Of a DNA stretch of 64,000 nucleotides, positions 17,357 through 25,068 are shown piece after piece. Under the pieces are notes generated by a model. The model was given only the letters and a program-made list of their open reading frames with translations. It did no database searches and was not told where the DNA came from. This DNA is from an uncultured Tenacibaculum sp. Lineage in GTDB: Bacteria > Bacteroidota > Bacteroidia > Flavobacteriales > Flavobacteriaceae. Position 1 is the stretch's first letter. Each line of letters opens with the position of its first letter. A program made the translations under genes and the position numbers. The DNA lies in assembly GCA_947497895.1 (NCBI GenBank), contig CANMIL010000005.1:62001-126000 (forward strand). The letters are read 5' to 3'.

Positions 17357-18100
17357 TTAATTCTTCTTTTCTGGCCAAGTATTGGTTACTTTTCCATTCT
17401 CATCAAAAACAGCAATTTCAAATTTATTATTGCTATCTACAGCGAATTTAGCTTTTGGTTTTCCACTACTATCGAATAACACCAAACCATTCATATCCTT
17501 TGCCATTGTTCCAAGTGCTACTCGTTTGATTCCGTTAAAATAACCTTGTTTTATATACTCTCTTTTTTTCTTTTTCCTCAGTTTTTTATCTTTTATTTTC
17601 TCAAGTTCCTCACTTAATTCTTTTGTTTTCCCATTAGTTTCCGAGTCATTTCGATCGTTAAAAAGCATGTAAGTTGATTTTCTTCTTCTTCCATTTCTTT
17701 CAGAGTCTCGTGAAATTAATTGCATTACCTGATCTCCTCTATACTGATCATAAGATAAAGCCATTCCTGCACTATGACCATTTTCTGTCTTTCTTCCATC
17801 ATAAATAAACCCTCCGCATTCAATTCCTTCCTCATTAAAAAAAAGCATCCCCGCTCGTTTTGTTCTCTTATGCATGGAATGCCCATTCACCTCATCTCCT
17901 TTTGAAGGAAAGTTTTTCGAATTGGTTATAAGCATTTTTACGGTTCCATCATTTTCAACAATATTGATTCTTTTCACATCAATGGTATCAAATTTAGTAT
18001 TTCCCTTCTTCTTAAATGCCACAGTACATACAATACCAATAGCTGCTGTAATACTCACTGCAAATGTTCTTAATAGTAGTAGTTCGTTTTTTGTATTCAT
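17357..18100 (-). CDS. Membrane-anchored protein of unknown family, paralog A, first gene of the LytTR operon
   Basis: 247 residues with one N-terminal membrane helix (about 10-29), then a soluble region beginning KFDTIDVKRINIVENDGTVK. Conserved blocks shared with the paralog at 18330-19070 are AGMLFFNEEG, ECGGFI, DQY-GDQVMQLI, and two C-terminal repeats: a GLVLFDSSGKPKAKFAVD strand and a FDENGKVTNTWP ending. The DDGT/DSSGK/DENGK strands suggest a beta-repeat scaffold. I do not recognise the family. It shares an operon with a LytS-type kinase and LytTR regulator, so it may be both a target and a component of that system. Confidence 0.8.
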   Translation of the reverse strand: MNTKNELLLLRTFAVSITAAIGIVCTVAFKKKGNTKFDTIDVKRINIVENDGTVKMLITNSKNFPSKGDEVNGHSMHKRTKRAGMLFFNEEGIECGGFIYDGRKTENGHSAGMALSYDQYRGDQVMQLISRDSERNGRRRKSTYMLFNDRNDSETNGKTKELSEELEKIKDKKLRKKKKREYIKQGYFNGIKRVALGTMAKDMNGLVLFDSSGKPKAKFAVDSNNKFEIAVFDENGKVTNTWPEKKN

Positions 18101-18126
18101 AATGATTCTATTTTAGTAGTTTATTT

Positions 18127-18201
18127 CAAATATATAATGGTTGCATAAAGCCTAAAACGAATATTTAACGAACTCAGGAAAAACTCATATTAACTCAGGA
18201 A
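18127..18201 (-). promoter_or_regulatory. Promoter and LytTR-type direct repeats of the three-gene operon
   Basis: The minus strand has a -7 box TATATTTG at 18134-18127. Upstream lie two 9-bp direct repeats, ACTCAGGAA (plus-strand view) at 18172-18180 and 18193-18201. They are 21 bp apart and begin 38 bp from the -7 box. The geometry (9-bp site, 12-bp spacer) is that of LytTR binding sites. Confidence 0.65.
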
Positions 18202-18255
18202 GTTTTACATGTTTCTCACTAATTTCGATAAGCCTTAGTTCATTTTTGAAATAAC

Positions 18256-18295
18256 AAATCTGCGATATCACTTTAAAAAGCTCTATCGCAGATTT
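18256..18295 (-). terminator. Terminator of paralog B gene
   Basis: A 12-bp perfect stem AAATCTGCGATA/TATCGCAGATTT, followed on the minus strand by a T-rich stretch, 34 bp after the stop codon at 18330. Confidence 0.75.
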
Positions 18296-18329
18296 TCGAC
18301 AATTCACTATATTTTTAGAATATATTCAG

Positions 18330-19070
18330 TTATTGTTTTTGTGGCCATGAATCTGTAACATTTCCTTTATCATCATATGCTTCAAGTCTTAATTTATTAT
18401 CTGAATCTACAATAAATTTCGCTTTTAGCTTTCCATCTTTATCAAAAAGAAACAATCCGTTTTGCTTTCCTGCTGTTTGCCCTAACATAACTCTAGGAGC
18501 CCCTCCAATCATCCCTTTCTCCCTGTATTCATTGAATTTAGCTCTCCTTATTTTTTTGTCTTTAATGCTATTCAATTCTTTCATAATAGAAGTAGTTGTT
18601 GCATGTGATTCATTATCTCCCCTATCATTAAAAACCAATCTTCCCGCTTTGTATCTTTCTCCCTTATGCTTTTCATCTGTAGTAATCAATTGCATTACTT
18701 GATCGCCGTCATATTGATCAAAAGTTAACGATAGCCCTGAGCTGTGTCCATTTTCTTTTTTCTTACCATCAAAAATAAATCCTCCACATTCTAAACCTTC
18801 TTCATTAAAGAATAACATACCCGCTCTTTTCTTTCTTTTATGATATACTTCTTGGTTAATTTTGTCTCCTTCGCTAGGAAAATTCGCCGCATTAGTAATT
18901 AACATTTTTACTGTTCCATCATCCTCAATCACATTTATTCTTTTTACATCAATTGTGTCAAATTGTGTATTCCTCTTACTTTTAAAAGCAACTGTTGTTA
19001 CGATACCTATTGCCACTGTTATACTTACTGCAAATGTTCTTAAAAATATAAGTTCTCTTTTTGTATTCAT
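18330..19070 (-). CDS. Membrane-anchored protein of unknown family, paralog B
   Basis: 246 residues, colinear with paralog A along its full length. It has the same N-terminal helix (LRTFAVSITVAIGIVTTVAF), the same TIDVKRINV-EDDGTVKMLIT block, RAGMLFFNEEGLECGGFIFDG, and the same ending (DDKGNVTDSWP). The two genes are a tandem duplication whose promoter repeats were copied with them. It has its own terminator, so it forms a single-gene unit under the same LytTR-type sites. Function unknown. Confidence 0.8.
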   Translation of the reverse strand: MNTKRELIFLRTFAVSITVAIGIVTTVAFKSKRNTQFDTIDVKRINVIEDDGTVKMLITNAANFPSEGDKINQEVYHKRKKRAGMLFFNEEGLECGGFIFDGKKKENGHSSGLSLTFDQYDGDQVMQLITTDEKHKGERYKAGRLVFNDRGDNESHATTTSIMKELNSIKDKKIRRAKFNEYREKGMIGGAPRVMLGQTAGKQNGLFLFDKDGKLKAKFIVDSDNKLRLEAYDDKGNVTDSWPQKQ

Positions 19071-19094
19071 CTTTACTATGTTTTATTGATGATT

Positions 19095-19169
19095 CAAATG
19101 TATAGTGACAATGAAATATTATAAATTAATATTTGATGAACTCAGGAAAAACTCAAATAGACTAAGGAA
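19095..19169 (-). promoter_or_regulatory. Promoter and LytTR-type direct repeats of paralog B
   Basis: The -7 box TACATTTG is at 19102-19095 on the minus strand. ACTCAGGAA is at 19140-19148 and ACTAAGGAA at 19161-19169, again 21 bp apart and beginning 38 bp from the -7 box. The same spacing in both paralog promoters argues for function. Confidence 0.65.
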
Positions 19170-19273
19170 ATTATCAATTTCAGAAAAACAATTATTTAGT
19201 GCTGTATTATGAATAGCTCCTTTTTTGAGAAAACACAGCGTTATTTATTACATAGTAACCTCAACAAATAGAC

Positions 19274-19300
19274 ACAAAAAAAGCAACCTTTTTAGGTTGC
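19274..19300 (-). terminator. Terminator of the GG-leader peptide gene
   Basis: On the minus strand GCAACC-TAAAAA-GGTTGC is followed by seven T, 30 bp after the stop codon of the small peptide gene. Confidence 0.85.
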
Positions 19301-19329
19301 TAATATCATTTATGATCATTAATGTGTTT

Positions 19330-19509
19330 TTAGGCATACCACTGGCACACCCATAAATTGTATACATTATCGAAAATACATTTAGAAATTCTTGGACAAG
19401 TTTTTCTACACTGAGACCATGTTTCGGAATAAACACCACCTTCTATAGATTTTTGTTCTTCTTTACTTAGTGTTTGAACATCCTTCAATTTTAAAATTGA
19501 TTTTAACAT
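19330..19509 (-). CDS. Double-glycine leader peptide precursor (bacteriocin/pheromone-like), 59 aa
   Basis: An open frame of 59 codons. The leader MLKSILKLKDVQTLSKEEQK continues SIEGG and has the hydrophobic spacing and the Leu-Ser-Lys-x-Glu-Gln-Lys-x-Ile-x-Gly-Gly pattern typical of Bacteroidota double-glycine precursors, which are cleaved by C39-peptidase ABC exporters. The 34-residue core contains four cysteines (34, 38, 44, 55) and is Trp/Tyr-rich near its end (WVCQWYA). Disulfides or a modified peptide are possible. It has its own promoter (TTTTTTG, 19 bp, TATATTTA) and a strong terminator, so it is a free-standing gene. No exporter or modification gene is in the window. The LytS/LytTR system starts about 1.2 kb downstream. 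Confidence 0.85.
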   Translation of the reverse strand: MLKSILKLKDVQTLSKEEQKSIEGGVYSETWSQCRKTCPRISKCIFDNVYNLWVCQWYA

Positions 19510-19538
19510 AATAGTAATTTAAAAATTTGGTTATCTGT

Positions 19539-19572
19539 TAAATATAAACACTCTATTCAGTGTTACAAAAAA
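19539..19572 (-). promoter_or_regulatory. Promoter of the GG-leader peptide gene
   Basis: On the minus strand TTTTTTG (19572-19566), a 19-bp spacer, then TATATTTA (19546-19539). This fits the Bacteroidota -33/-7 promoter with its usual spacing, ~30 bp before the ATG. Confidence 0.65.
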
Positions 19573-19601
19573 CGATCTATAAACAACTCATATATAAGCA
19601 T

Positions 19602-19629
19602 AAAAAAAGCCACCGAATCTATCGATGGC
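19602..19629 (-). terminator. Terminator of the first M57 protease gene
   Basis: On the minus strand GCCATCGA-TAGA-TTCGGTGGC (one G-T pair) is followed by seven T, 24 bp after the stop codon. Confidence 0.85.
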
Positions 19630-19653
19630 TTGTACGATTAAAAAATTTCGTTT

Positions 19654-20511
19654 TTAATACAATCTACGAAGGGCTGTTTTGTCATTATTGTTGAACTCTC
19701 CATTTACTCCTGTATTGAAACAAGCTAACATAATCGAGGTTGAATCATATCCAGTTGGAGTACCAGCAATGTGATTTGCTCCGATACCAGCAGATCCTTC
19801 ATTTGAATTTTGACCACAACTTTGACGGCTAAACCAATCCGTATGTCTAAATCCAATAGCATGACCAATCTCATGAGTGATTACGTGTTCATTTACATCC
19901 GTTGAATATCCTCCTAAACCATAGATTTGAATCCACTTATAAGGACGACCTCCACTAGGAAAACCAGCTTGCCCACCAGAACCACCATTGTTAGGGTTGT
20001 GATACACTACCATATCTTTCGATTGGTAATTTGTTCCGAATGTTAAGGTAAATCTGATTGTTAATCCTAAACTGTTGTAGTTACTAACAGCCATTTGTAA
20101 TCCACTACGCTCTTTATTAGAAAGACCATATCCACCACCGCCAGTGTAACCGATAATAGAAATATTTCTTCCTTGAGATACTAGATTATTCGTGGAATAC
20201 TGACGACCATTTCTGGCTTCGGCAAGTGTTAAGATTTCTTGCTCCGTCATTACAATATCTTCCTCAACGAATAAACGCTCTTCGGAAGTTCCGTCAGGAA
20301 AATAGAAAGTGTCATAACGTAGATGATTTACGTTTAAGTCTAGTTTTGCCGCTGCATCCACAACATTCTGCGGTACATCTTTCGACCAAGGTGTTTCAAC
20401 TGCTTGTTCCACAGTATTCGACTCATTAACTTGTTCGTTTTCACTAGAACATGAGGCAAGGAAAAGCCCTGCCATTAAGCCCAAGGATAGGGCTAGTTTA
20501 GCTTTGCTCAT
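19654..20511 (-). CDS. M57-type (HEIGH) zinc metalloprotease lipoprotein, copy 1
   Basis: 285 residues. A lipoprotein signal (LFLASC, Cys21) is followed by a ~75-residue propeptide-like region and the catalytic domain. The zinc site is HEIGHAIGFRHTDW: His213, Glu214, His217 and His223. A Met-turn candidate is SIMLAC (about 259-264). This is the dual-action HEIGH metallopeptidase family (M57) typical of Bacteroidota. Two Cys in the catalytic domain (232, 264) may form a disulfide. It is probably exposed on the cell surface or in the periplasm. A near-full-length paralog lies 368 bp upstream on the same strand; each copy has its own promoter and terminator. Confidence 0.9.
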   Translation of the reverse strand: MSKAKLALSLGLMAGLFLASCSSENEQVNESNTVEQAVETPWSKDVPQNVVDAAAKLDLNVNHLRYDTFYFPDGTSEERLFVEEDIVMTEQEILTLAEARNGRQYSTNNLVSQGRNISIIGYTGGGGYGLSNKERSGLQMAVSNYNSLGLTIRFTLTFGTNYQSKDMVVYHNPNNGGSGGQAGFPSGGRPYKWIQIYGLGGYSTDVNEHVITHEIGHAIGFRHTDWFSRQSCGQNSNEGSAGIGANHIAGTPTGYDSTSIMLACFNTGVNGEFNNNDKTALRRLY

Positions 20512-20550
20512 AATATTAGCTTTAATTATTAGAATGGGTTTTAATTATAC

Positions 20551-20558
20551 CAAATCTA
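20551..20558 (-). promoter_or_regulatory. -7 box TAGATTTG of M57 copy 1
   Basis: TAGATTTG on the minus strand, 40 bp before the ATG, matches TAnnTTTG. No convincing -33 TTG. Confidence 0.5.
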
Positions 20559-20823
20559 CATAATTAAAAGCTAAAAATTGAATATTTCACAAACTTCAAA
20601 GCGAAACAGATTGCATTTAAACAAAAAAACAAATTAAAACTAAAAATATCTACAATTTGTTAAATTTTATTTAACACTTTTAAAAAAAACAATCAATTAG
20701 ATAAAATAACCCCAAAAAGAAGAAACATAAATTAAAACAAGAAGCAGTTTTTCATCCGCAAATTTAATCATATATTTTAGACTAGCCACCTCATATTTTC
20801 ATTAAAACTTACCTAAATTTTCA

Positions 20824-20851
20824 TAAAAAACCACCGACTTTCGTCGATGGT
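20824..20851 (-). terminator. Terminator of the second M57 protease gene
   Basis: On the minus strand ACCATCGAC-GAAA-GTCGGTGGT is followed by a T run, 29 bp after the stop. The stem resembles the terminator of the other copy (CATCGA...GGTGG), as expected for duplicated units. Confidence 0.85.
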
Positions 20852-20879
20852 AATTCTTTAAAGATATATATAAGAGTTC

Positions 20880-21737
20880 CTAATACATCTGCTGCAATGC
20901 GGTAATGTCATTATTATTAAATTCTCCGCTCACTCCTGAATGAAAACAAGCCAGCATTATTGACGTAGAATCATAACCAGTTGGAGTTCCATTAATATGA
21001 TTTGCTCCTACTCCAGCATCTCCTTCATTTGTGTTTTGACCACAACTTTGACGGCTGAACCAATCGGTATGTCTAAATCCTACTGAATGACCAATTTCAT
21101 GGGTTATAACATGCTCAATTACATCGACGCTATAACTCGATAATCCAAAGATTTGAACCCATTTATGCGGTAATCCATTATTTGGGAATCCTGCACTTCC
21201 TCCAGATCCGAATTGAAAAGGATTTCTATATACAACCATATCTTTGTTCTGGTAATTGGTTCCAAAGGTTAATGTAAAACTTATAGATACTCCACTTAAA
21301 CTATTATAGTTATCAACAGCCATACTCAAAGCAGTACGTTCTTTACTTGATAAACCATATAAAAAACCAGTATATCCAATTATACTGATGTTTCTCCCTT
21401 GAGAAACTAAGTTATTCGTGGCATATTGACGTCCATCAACAAATTCTGCAAGTGCTAAAATTTCCTGTTCAGTCATAATAATATCTTCCTCTATAAAAAG
21501 TCGCTCTTCCGAAGTTCCGTCAGGAAAATAGAAGGTATCATATCGTAGGTGATCAACATTGAGATCAAGTTTCGCTGCGGCTTCTATTACATTTTTTGGA
21601 ACTGATTTAGACCAAGGAGTTTCTGTGGCCTGTTCAACTGAATTCGTTTCAGTAATTTGCTCGTTGTTTTCAGAACATGAGGTACAAAGTACCATAGCTG
21701 ATAGCCCCCATAAAAGGGTCAACATAACTTTCTTCAT
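20880..21737 (-). CDS. M57-type (HEIGH) zinc metalloprotease lipoprotein, copy 2
   Basis: 285 residues, colinear with copy 1. Lipobox LCTSC; the zinc motif is HEIGHSVGFRHTDW and the distal segment is SIMLACF. Many blocks are identical in both copies (ETPWSK, LRYDTFYFPDGTSEERLF, LVSQGRNISIIGYTG), while the signal peptide, the loop after IIGYTG and the QFGSGG region differ. The pair arose by tandem duplication, and both copies keep all catalytic residues. It is probably a surface or periplasmic protease. There is no link in the sequence to the GG-leader peptide gene downstream beyond proximity. Confidence 0.9.
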   Translation of the reverse strand: MKKVMLTLLWGLSAMVLCTSCSENNEQITETNSVEQATETPWSKSVPKNVIEAAAKLDLNVDHLRYDTFYFPDGTSEERLFIEEDIIMTEQEILALAEFVDGRQYATNNLVSQGRNISIIGYTGFLYGLSSKERTALSMAVDNYNSLSGVSISFTLTFGTNYQNKDMVVYRNPFQFGSGGSAGFPNNGLPHKWVQIFGLSSYSVDVIEHVITHEIGHSVGFRHTDWFSRQSCGQNTNEGDAGVGANHINGTPTGYDSTSIMLACFHSGVSGEFNNNDITALQQMY

Positions 21738-21766
21738 AATATTAGTATTTGGGTTTTAAGTTGTTA

Positions 21767-21774
21767 CAAATATA
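21767..21774 (-). promoter_or_regulatory. -7 box TATATTTG of M57 copy 2
   Basis: TATATTTG on the minus strand, ~30 bp before the ATG, matches TAnnTTTG. Confidence 0.5.
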
Positions 21775-21889
21775 GCTTAAAAAAAATAAACACCTAAAAA
21801 CCAATACTTTAACAAGAAAAAATCTATTAATTCCCTCTATAATTTCATGAATTAAACACTGCTTTGAATTTCATTTAATATATTAAAAC

Positions 21890-21923
21890 AAAAGACCGTC
21901 TTAATTAATTAAGACGGTCTTTT
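21890..21923 (-). terminator. Terminator of the leu operon
   Basis: A perfect self-complementary stretch (AAAGACCGTCTTAATT and its complement) flanked by A and T runs, 20 bp after the leuB stop. The symmetry means it could end transcription from either side. Confidence 0.85.
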
Positions 21924-21942
21924 GTTTTATTTTAAACCAGAA

Positions 21943-23058
21943 CTAGATAATAGTACTTTGTCCCATGTGAATGTTCTGAAAATTCATATCACTATCCTCT
22001 TGATTATTAATATAATCAGCAATAAAGTCTCCTACCTTACTTGTTGAGAATGGCTTCTCTGAATTAATATCTTCTGTTGTAATTCCTAACTCCAAAGATT
22101 TCTGAACTGCTCTATCAATAGCTCCAGCCTCTTCATGTAAACCAAGATGTTCTAACAACATTGCTGCCGATAAGATAGAAGCTAATGGATTTGCAATGTC
22201 TTTTCCTTTAGCTTGAGGGAAAGACCCATGAATTGGTTCAAACAATGCATTTTCCTTACCAACTGATGCCGAAGCCAACAAACCAATTGAACCACCAATT
22301 ACACTGGCTTCATCAGATATAATATCTCCAAATAAATTCTCAGTAAGAATCACATCAAATTGTTTAGGATTTAATATCAATTGCATTGCTGCATTGTCTA
22401 CAAATAAATAATCTAAGGTCACATCTGGATATTGGTTAGCTAACTCAGTTACCGTTTTTCTCCATAATCTCGATGTTTCCAAAACATTTGCTTTATCAAC
22501 TAAAGTTAACTTCTTACGTCTTGCTTGAGCCGACTGAAATGCTAAGTGTGCTATTCTTTCAATTTCTTCTACCGAATACGTACATCCGTCTGATGCTACC
22601 TTTCCATCATCACTCAACTCTTTCGTTCCAAAGTAAATCCCTCCAGTTAATTCACGGTAGATGCTAATATCAGTTCCTTTAATACGATCTTCCTTTAAAG
22701 GAGAATTATGAATTAATGTATCATAAGCCTTTACTGGTCTTACATTACAAAACAAGCCTAACTCTTTCCTTAACCTTAACAATCCTTGTTCTGGACGAAC
22801 CTTTGCAGTAGGATCGTTATCATATTTTGGATCACCAATTGCTCCAAATAAAACAGCGTCAGATTCTTTACATAATTTTACCGTTTCATCTGGCAAAGGG
22901 TTACCAGTTTCATCAATCGCGCATGCCCCCATTAATGCTTCTTTAAACAAAAATGTGTGATCAAAAACATCAGCAATGGCGTTCAATGCCTTTTTTGCCT
23001 GTGCCGTCACTTCAGGACCTATTCCATCTCCTGGGATTACAGTAATATTTACTTTCAT
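21943..23058 (-). CDS. leuB: 3-isopropylmalate dehydrogenase
   Basis: 371 residues, normal for the family. It oxidatively decarboxylates 3-isopropylmalate with NAD+ in leucine biosynthesis (cytosol). It starts IPGDGIGPEV, with DAVLFGAIGDPKYD, LRKELGLFCNVRP (substrate-binding Arg residues), and GDIISDEASVIGGSIGLLAS for metal and cofactor binding. The C-terminus has a short extra tail (after about residue 350) not needed for the fold. It is the last gene of leuACDB, 27 bp after leuD. The window holds no leucine attenuator upstream of the operon that I can recognise. Confidence 0.97.
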   Translation of the reverse strand: MKVNITVIPGDGIGPEVTAQAKKALNAIADVFDHTFLFKEALMGACAIDETGNPLPDETVKLCKESDAVLFGAIGDPKYDNDPTAKVRPEQGLLRLRKELGLFCNVRPVKAYDTLIHNSPLKEDRIKGTDISIYRELTGGIYFGTKELSDDGKVASDGCTYSVEEIERIAHLAFQSAQARRKKLTLVDKANVLETSRLWRKTVTELANQYPDVTLDYLFVDNAAMQLILNPKQFDVILTENLFGDIISDEASVIGGSIGLLASASVGKENALFEPIHGSFPQAKGKDIANPLASILSAAMLLEHLGLHEEAGAIDRAVQKSLELGITTEDINSEKPFSTSKVGDFIADYINNQEDSDMNFQNIHMGQSTII

Positions 23059-23085
23059 TTATTTTTTTTTAGCAGGTGTATATAA

Positions 23086-23685
23086 TTAACTCGGAACAAC
23101 TTCCTTTGAGTTTTTCTTTTCAAAAGCCTCTATAGCTTCTCTTTTACTTACAAGAAAATCGATGTCATCGTATCCATTTAGTAAACATACTTTTTTATAA
23201 GGATCTATATCAAATTTTGAATTTCCTATAGCTGTTTTTAAAGTTTGTTCCTCAAGGTCTACAATAATTCTTGTTGTTGGGTCTATTGTAGCAATATCCA
23301 TTAATTTAGCCAAAAACTCTTTAGATACCTGAATAGGTAAAATTCCATTGTTCAAGGCATTACCTTTAAATATATCTGCGAAAAAGCTACTAACTACTAC
23401 TTTAAAGCCATATCCACTTAAAGCCCAAGCTGCATGCTCTCTGCTTGATCCACAACCGAAGTTGTCTCCAGCTATTAAAATACTTCCCTTGTACATTGGG
23501 TTATTTAAAACAAAGTCCGTATTCAAATCACCATCTTTATGGTATCTCCAATCTCTAAAAACATTATCCCCAAAACCTTTTTTGTCGGTAGCCTTTAAAA
23601 AACGAGCTGGAATAATTTGATCCGTATCAATATTTTCAATAGGTAATGGAATTCCTGTATCTACTAATTTAACAAACTTTTCCAT
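23086..23685 (-). CDS. leuD: 3-isopropylmalate dehydratase, small subunit
   Basis: 199 residues. It carries the swivelling domain of isopropylmalate isomerase and works with LeuC. Typical segments are [34 protein letters not shown] and [16 protein letters not shown]. Its start codon immediately follows the leuC stop (no gap), suggesting coupled translation of the two subunits in equal amounts. Confidence 0.97.
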   Translation of the reverse strand: MEKFVKLVDTGIPLPIENIDTDQIIPARFLKATDKKGFGDNVFRDWRYHKDGDLNTDFVLNNPMYKGSILIAGDNFGCGSSREHAAWALSGYGFKVVVSSFFADIFKGNALNNGILPIQVSKEFLAKLMDIATIDPTTRIIVDLEEQTLKTAIGNSKFDIDPYKKVCLLNGYDDIDFLVSKREAIEAFEKKNSKEVVPS

Positions 23686-25068
23686 CTAATTTAAATGTTT
23701 TGTGAAATTTACAATTTTTCCTTCTACTGCCGTTGCAGCTGCCATTAAAGGACTTGCCAATATGGTTCTTGCACCTTGACCTTGACGTCCTTCAAAATTT
23801 CGATTTGACGTTGACACACAGTATTCTCCTTCAGGAATTTTATCATCATTCATTGCCAAACAAGCTGAACATCCAGGTTGACGCAGTTTAAATCCTGCTT
23901 CCTCAAAAATTTCTTGAAGTCCTTCTTCTTGAATTTGCTTTGCCACTTGCTGTGAACCTGGCACTAACCAAGCATTTACATTAGAAGCCCTTTGCTTTCC
24001 TTTTATGTAATCTGCCGCTACTCTGAAATCTTCAATTCTTGAGTTTGTACAACTCCCTATAAACACATAATTTACAGGAGTATCAATTAAACTCTTTCCT
24101 TTTTTGAAGTTCATATAAGCTAAGGCCTTATCGAATGAAGCATCATTTTCTTCAGGTATTACATCCGAAATTTTAAGCCCCATTCCTGGGTTTGTTCCAT
24201 AGGTAAGCATCGGTTCGATGTCTTCTGCATCGAAATTGTATTCTTTATCAAAAACTGCATCTTCATCAGTTTTTAACGTTTTCCAATATGCTACTTTGGC
24301 ATCGTATTCTTCTCCTTTTGGAGCGAACTCTCTTCCCTTTACGTATTCAAATGTAGTTTCATCAGGAGCAATCATACCTCCTCTTGCTCCCATTTCAATA
24401 CTCATATTACAAACAGTCATACGACCTTCCATAGACATCTCTTCAAAAACATTTCCTGCATACTCACAGAAATATCCAGTTCCTGAATTGGTTCCTAACT
24501 TTGCAATAACATATAAAATAACGTCTTTCGGAAGTACTCCATTTTTAAGTTTTCCGTTTACGTTTACTCGTAAGCTTTTTGGTTTTTCTAGCAACAAACA
24601 CTGGCTCGCAAAAACCTGAGCAACTTGACTTGTTCCAATTCCAAATGCAATTGTTCCAAATGCTCCATGTGTTGAAGTATGGCTATCTCCACAAACCATT
24701 GTCATTCCTGGTTGCGTAACCCCTAATTCAGGAGCCATTACATGAACAATTCCATTGTACTTATGACCTAGTCCATATAATGTTATATTATTTTTTTTAC
24801 AGTTTTTAGTTAACTGCTCCAATTGATTTCGTGAAAGTTCATCTTTCACAGGTAAATGCTGATCAACTGTTGGTGTATTGTGATCTGCCGTAGCAACAAT
24901 CTGATTCGGTCGTGCAATTGGAATATTTCTTTCTTCCAACTCATTGAACGCCTGAGGGCTTGTTACTTCGTGAATTAAATGCTTGTCAATGTATAATATT
25001 TGGGGACCGTTTGGTATTGTTTCAACCACGTGAGCATCCCATACCTTATCAAATAATGTTTTTCCCAT
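23686..25068 (-). CDS. leuC: 3-isopropylmalate dehydratase, large subunit
   Basis: 460 residues. Aconitase-family enzyme that isomerises 2- to 3-isopropylmalate using a [4Fe-4S] cluster. Cluster ligands lie in [13 protein letters not shown] and [22 protein letters not shown] and DHNTPT are further active-site signatures. Its ATG overlaps the leuA stop codon by one base, and its own stop abuts leuD. Confidence 0.97.
   Translation of the reverse strand: MGKTLFDKVWDAHVVETIPNGPQILYIDKHLIHEVTSPQAFNELEERNIPIARPNQIVATADHNTPTVDQHLPVKDELSRNQLEQLTKNCKKNNITLYGLGHKYNGIVHVMAPELGVTQPGMTMVCGDSHTSTHGAFGTIAFGIGTSQVAQVFASQCLLLEKPKSLRVNVNGKLKNGVLPKDVILYVIAKLGTNSGTGYFCEYAGNVFEEMSMEGRMTVCNMSIEMGARGGMIAPDETTFEYVKGREFAPKGEEYDAKVAYWKTLKTDEDAVFDKEYNFDAEDIEPMLTYGTNPGMGLKISDVIPEENDASFDKALAYMNFKKGKSLIDTPVNYVFIGSCTNSRIEDFRVAADYIKGKQRASNVNAWLVPGSQQVAKQIQEEGLQEIFEEAGFKLRQPGCSACLAMNDDKIPEGEYCVSTSNRNFEGRQGQGARTILASPLMAAATAVEGKIVNFTKHLN

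Larger units (their letters stand above)
20512..20879. other. 368-bp gap between the two M57 genes
   Basis: Very AT-rich. It contains the promoter of copy 1 (-7 box at 20558-20551) and the terminator of copy 2 (20824-20851). No open frame of note and no other repeats were seen. Confidence 0.6.

Noticed and set aside
19248..19439. 63-codon minus-strand frame overlapping the GG-peptide gene
   Set aside because: It runs through the terminator in another frame and has no leader or family features; the 59-codon frame at 19330-19509 explains the region.
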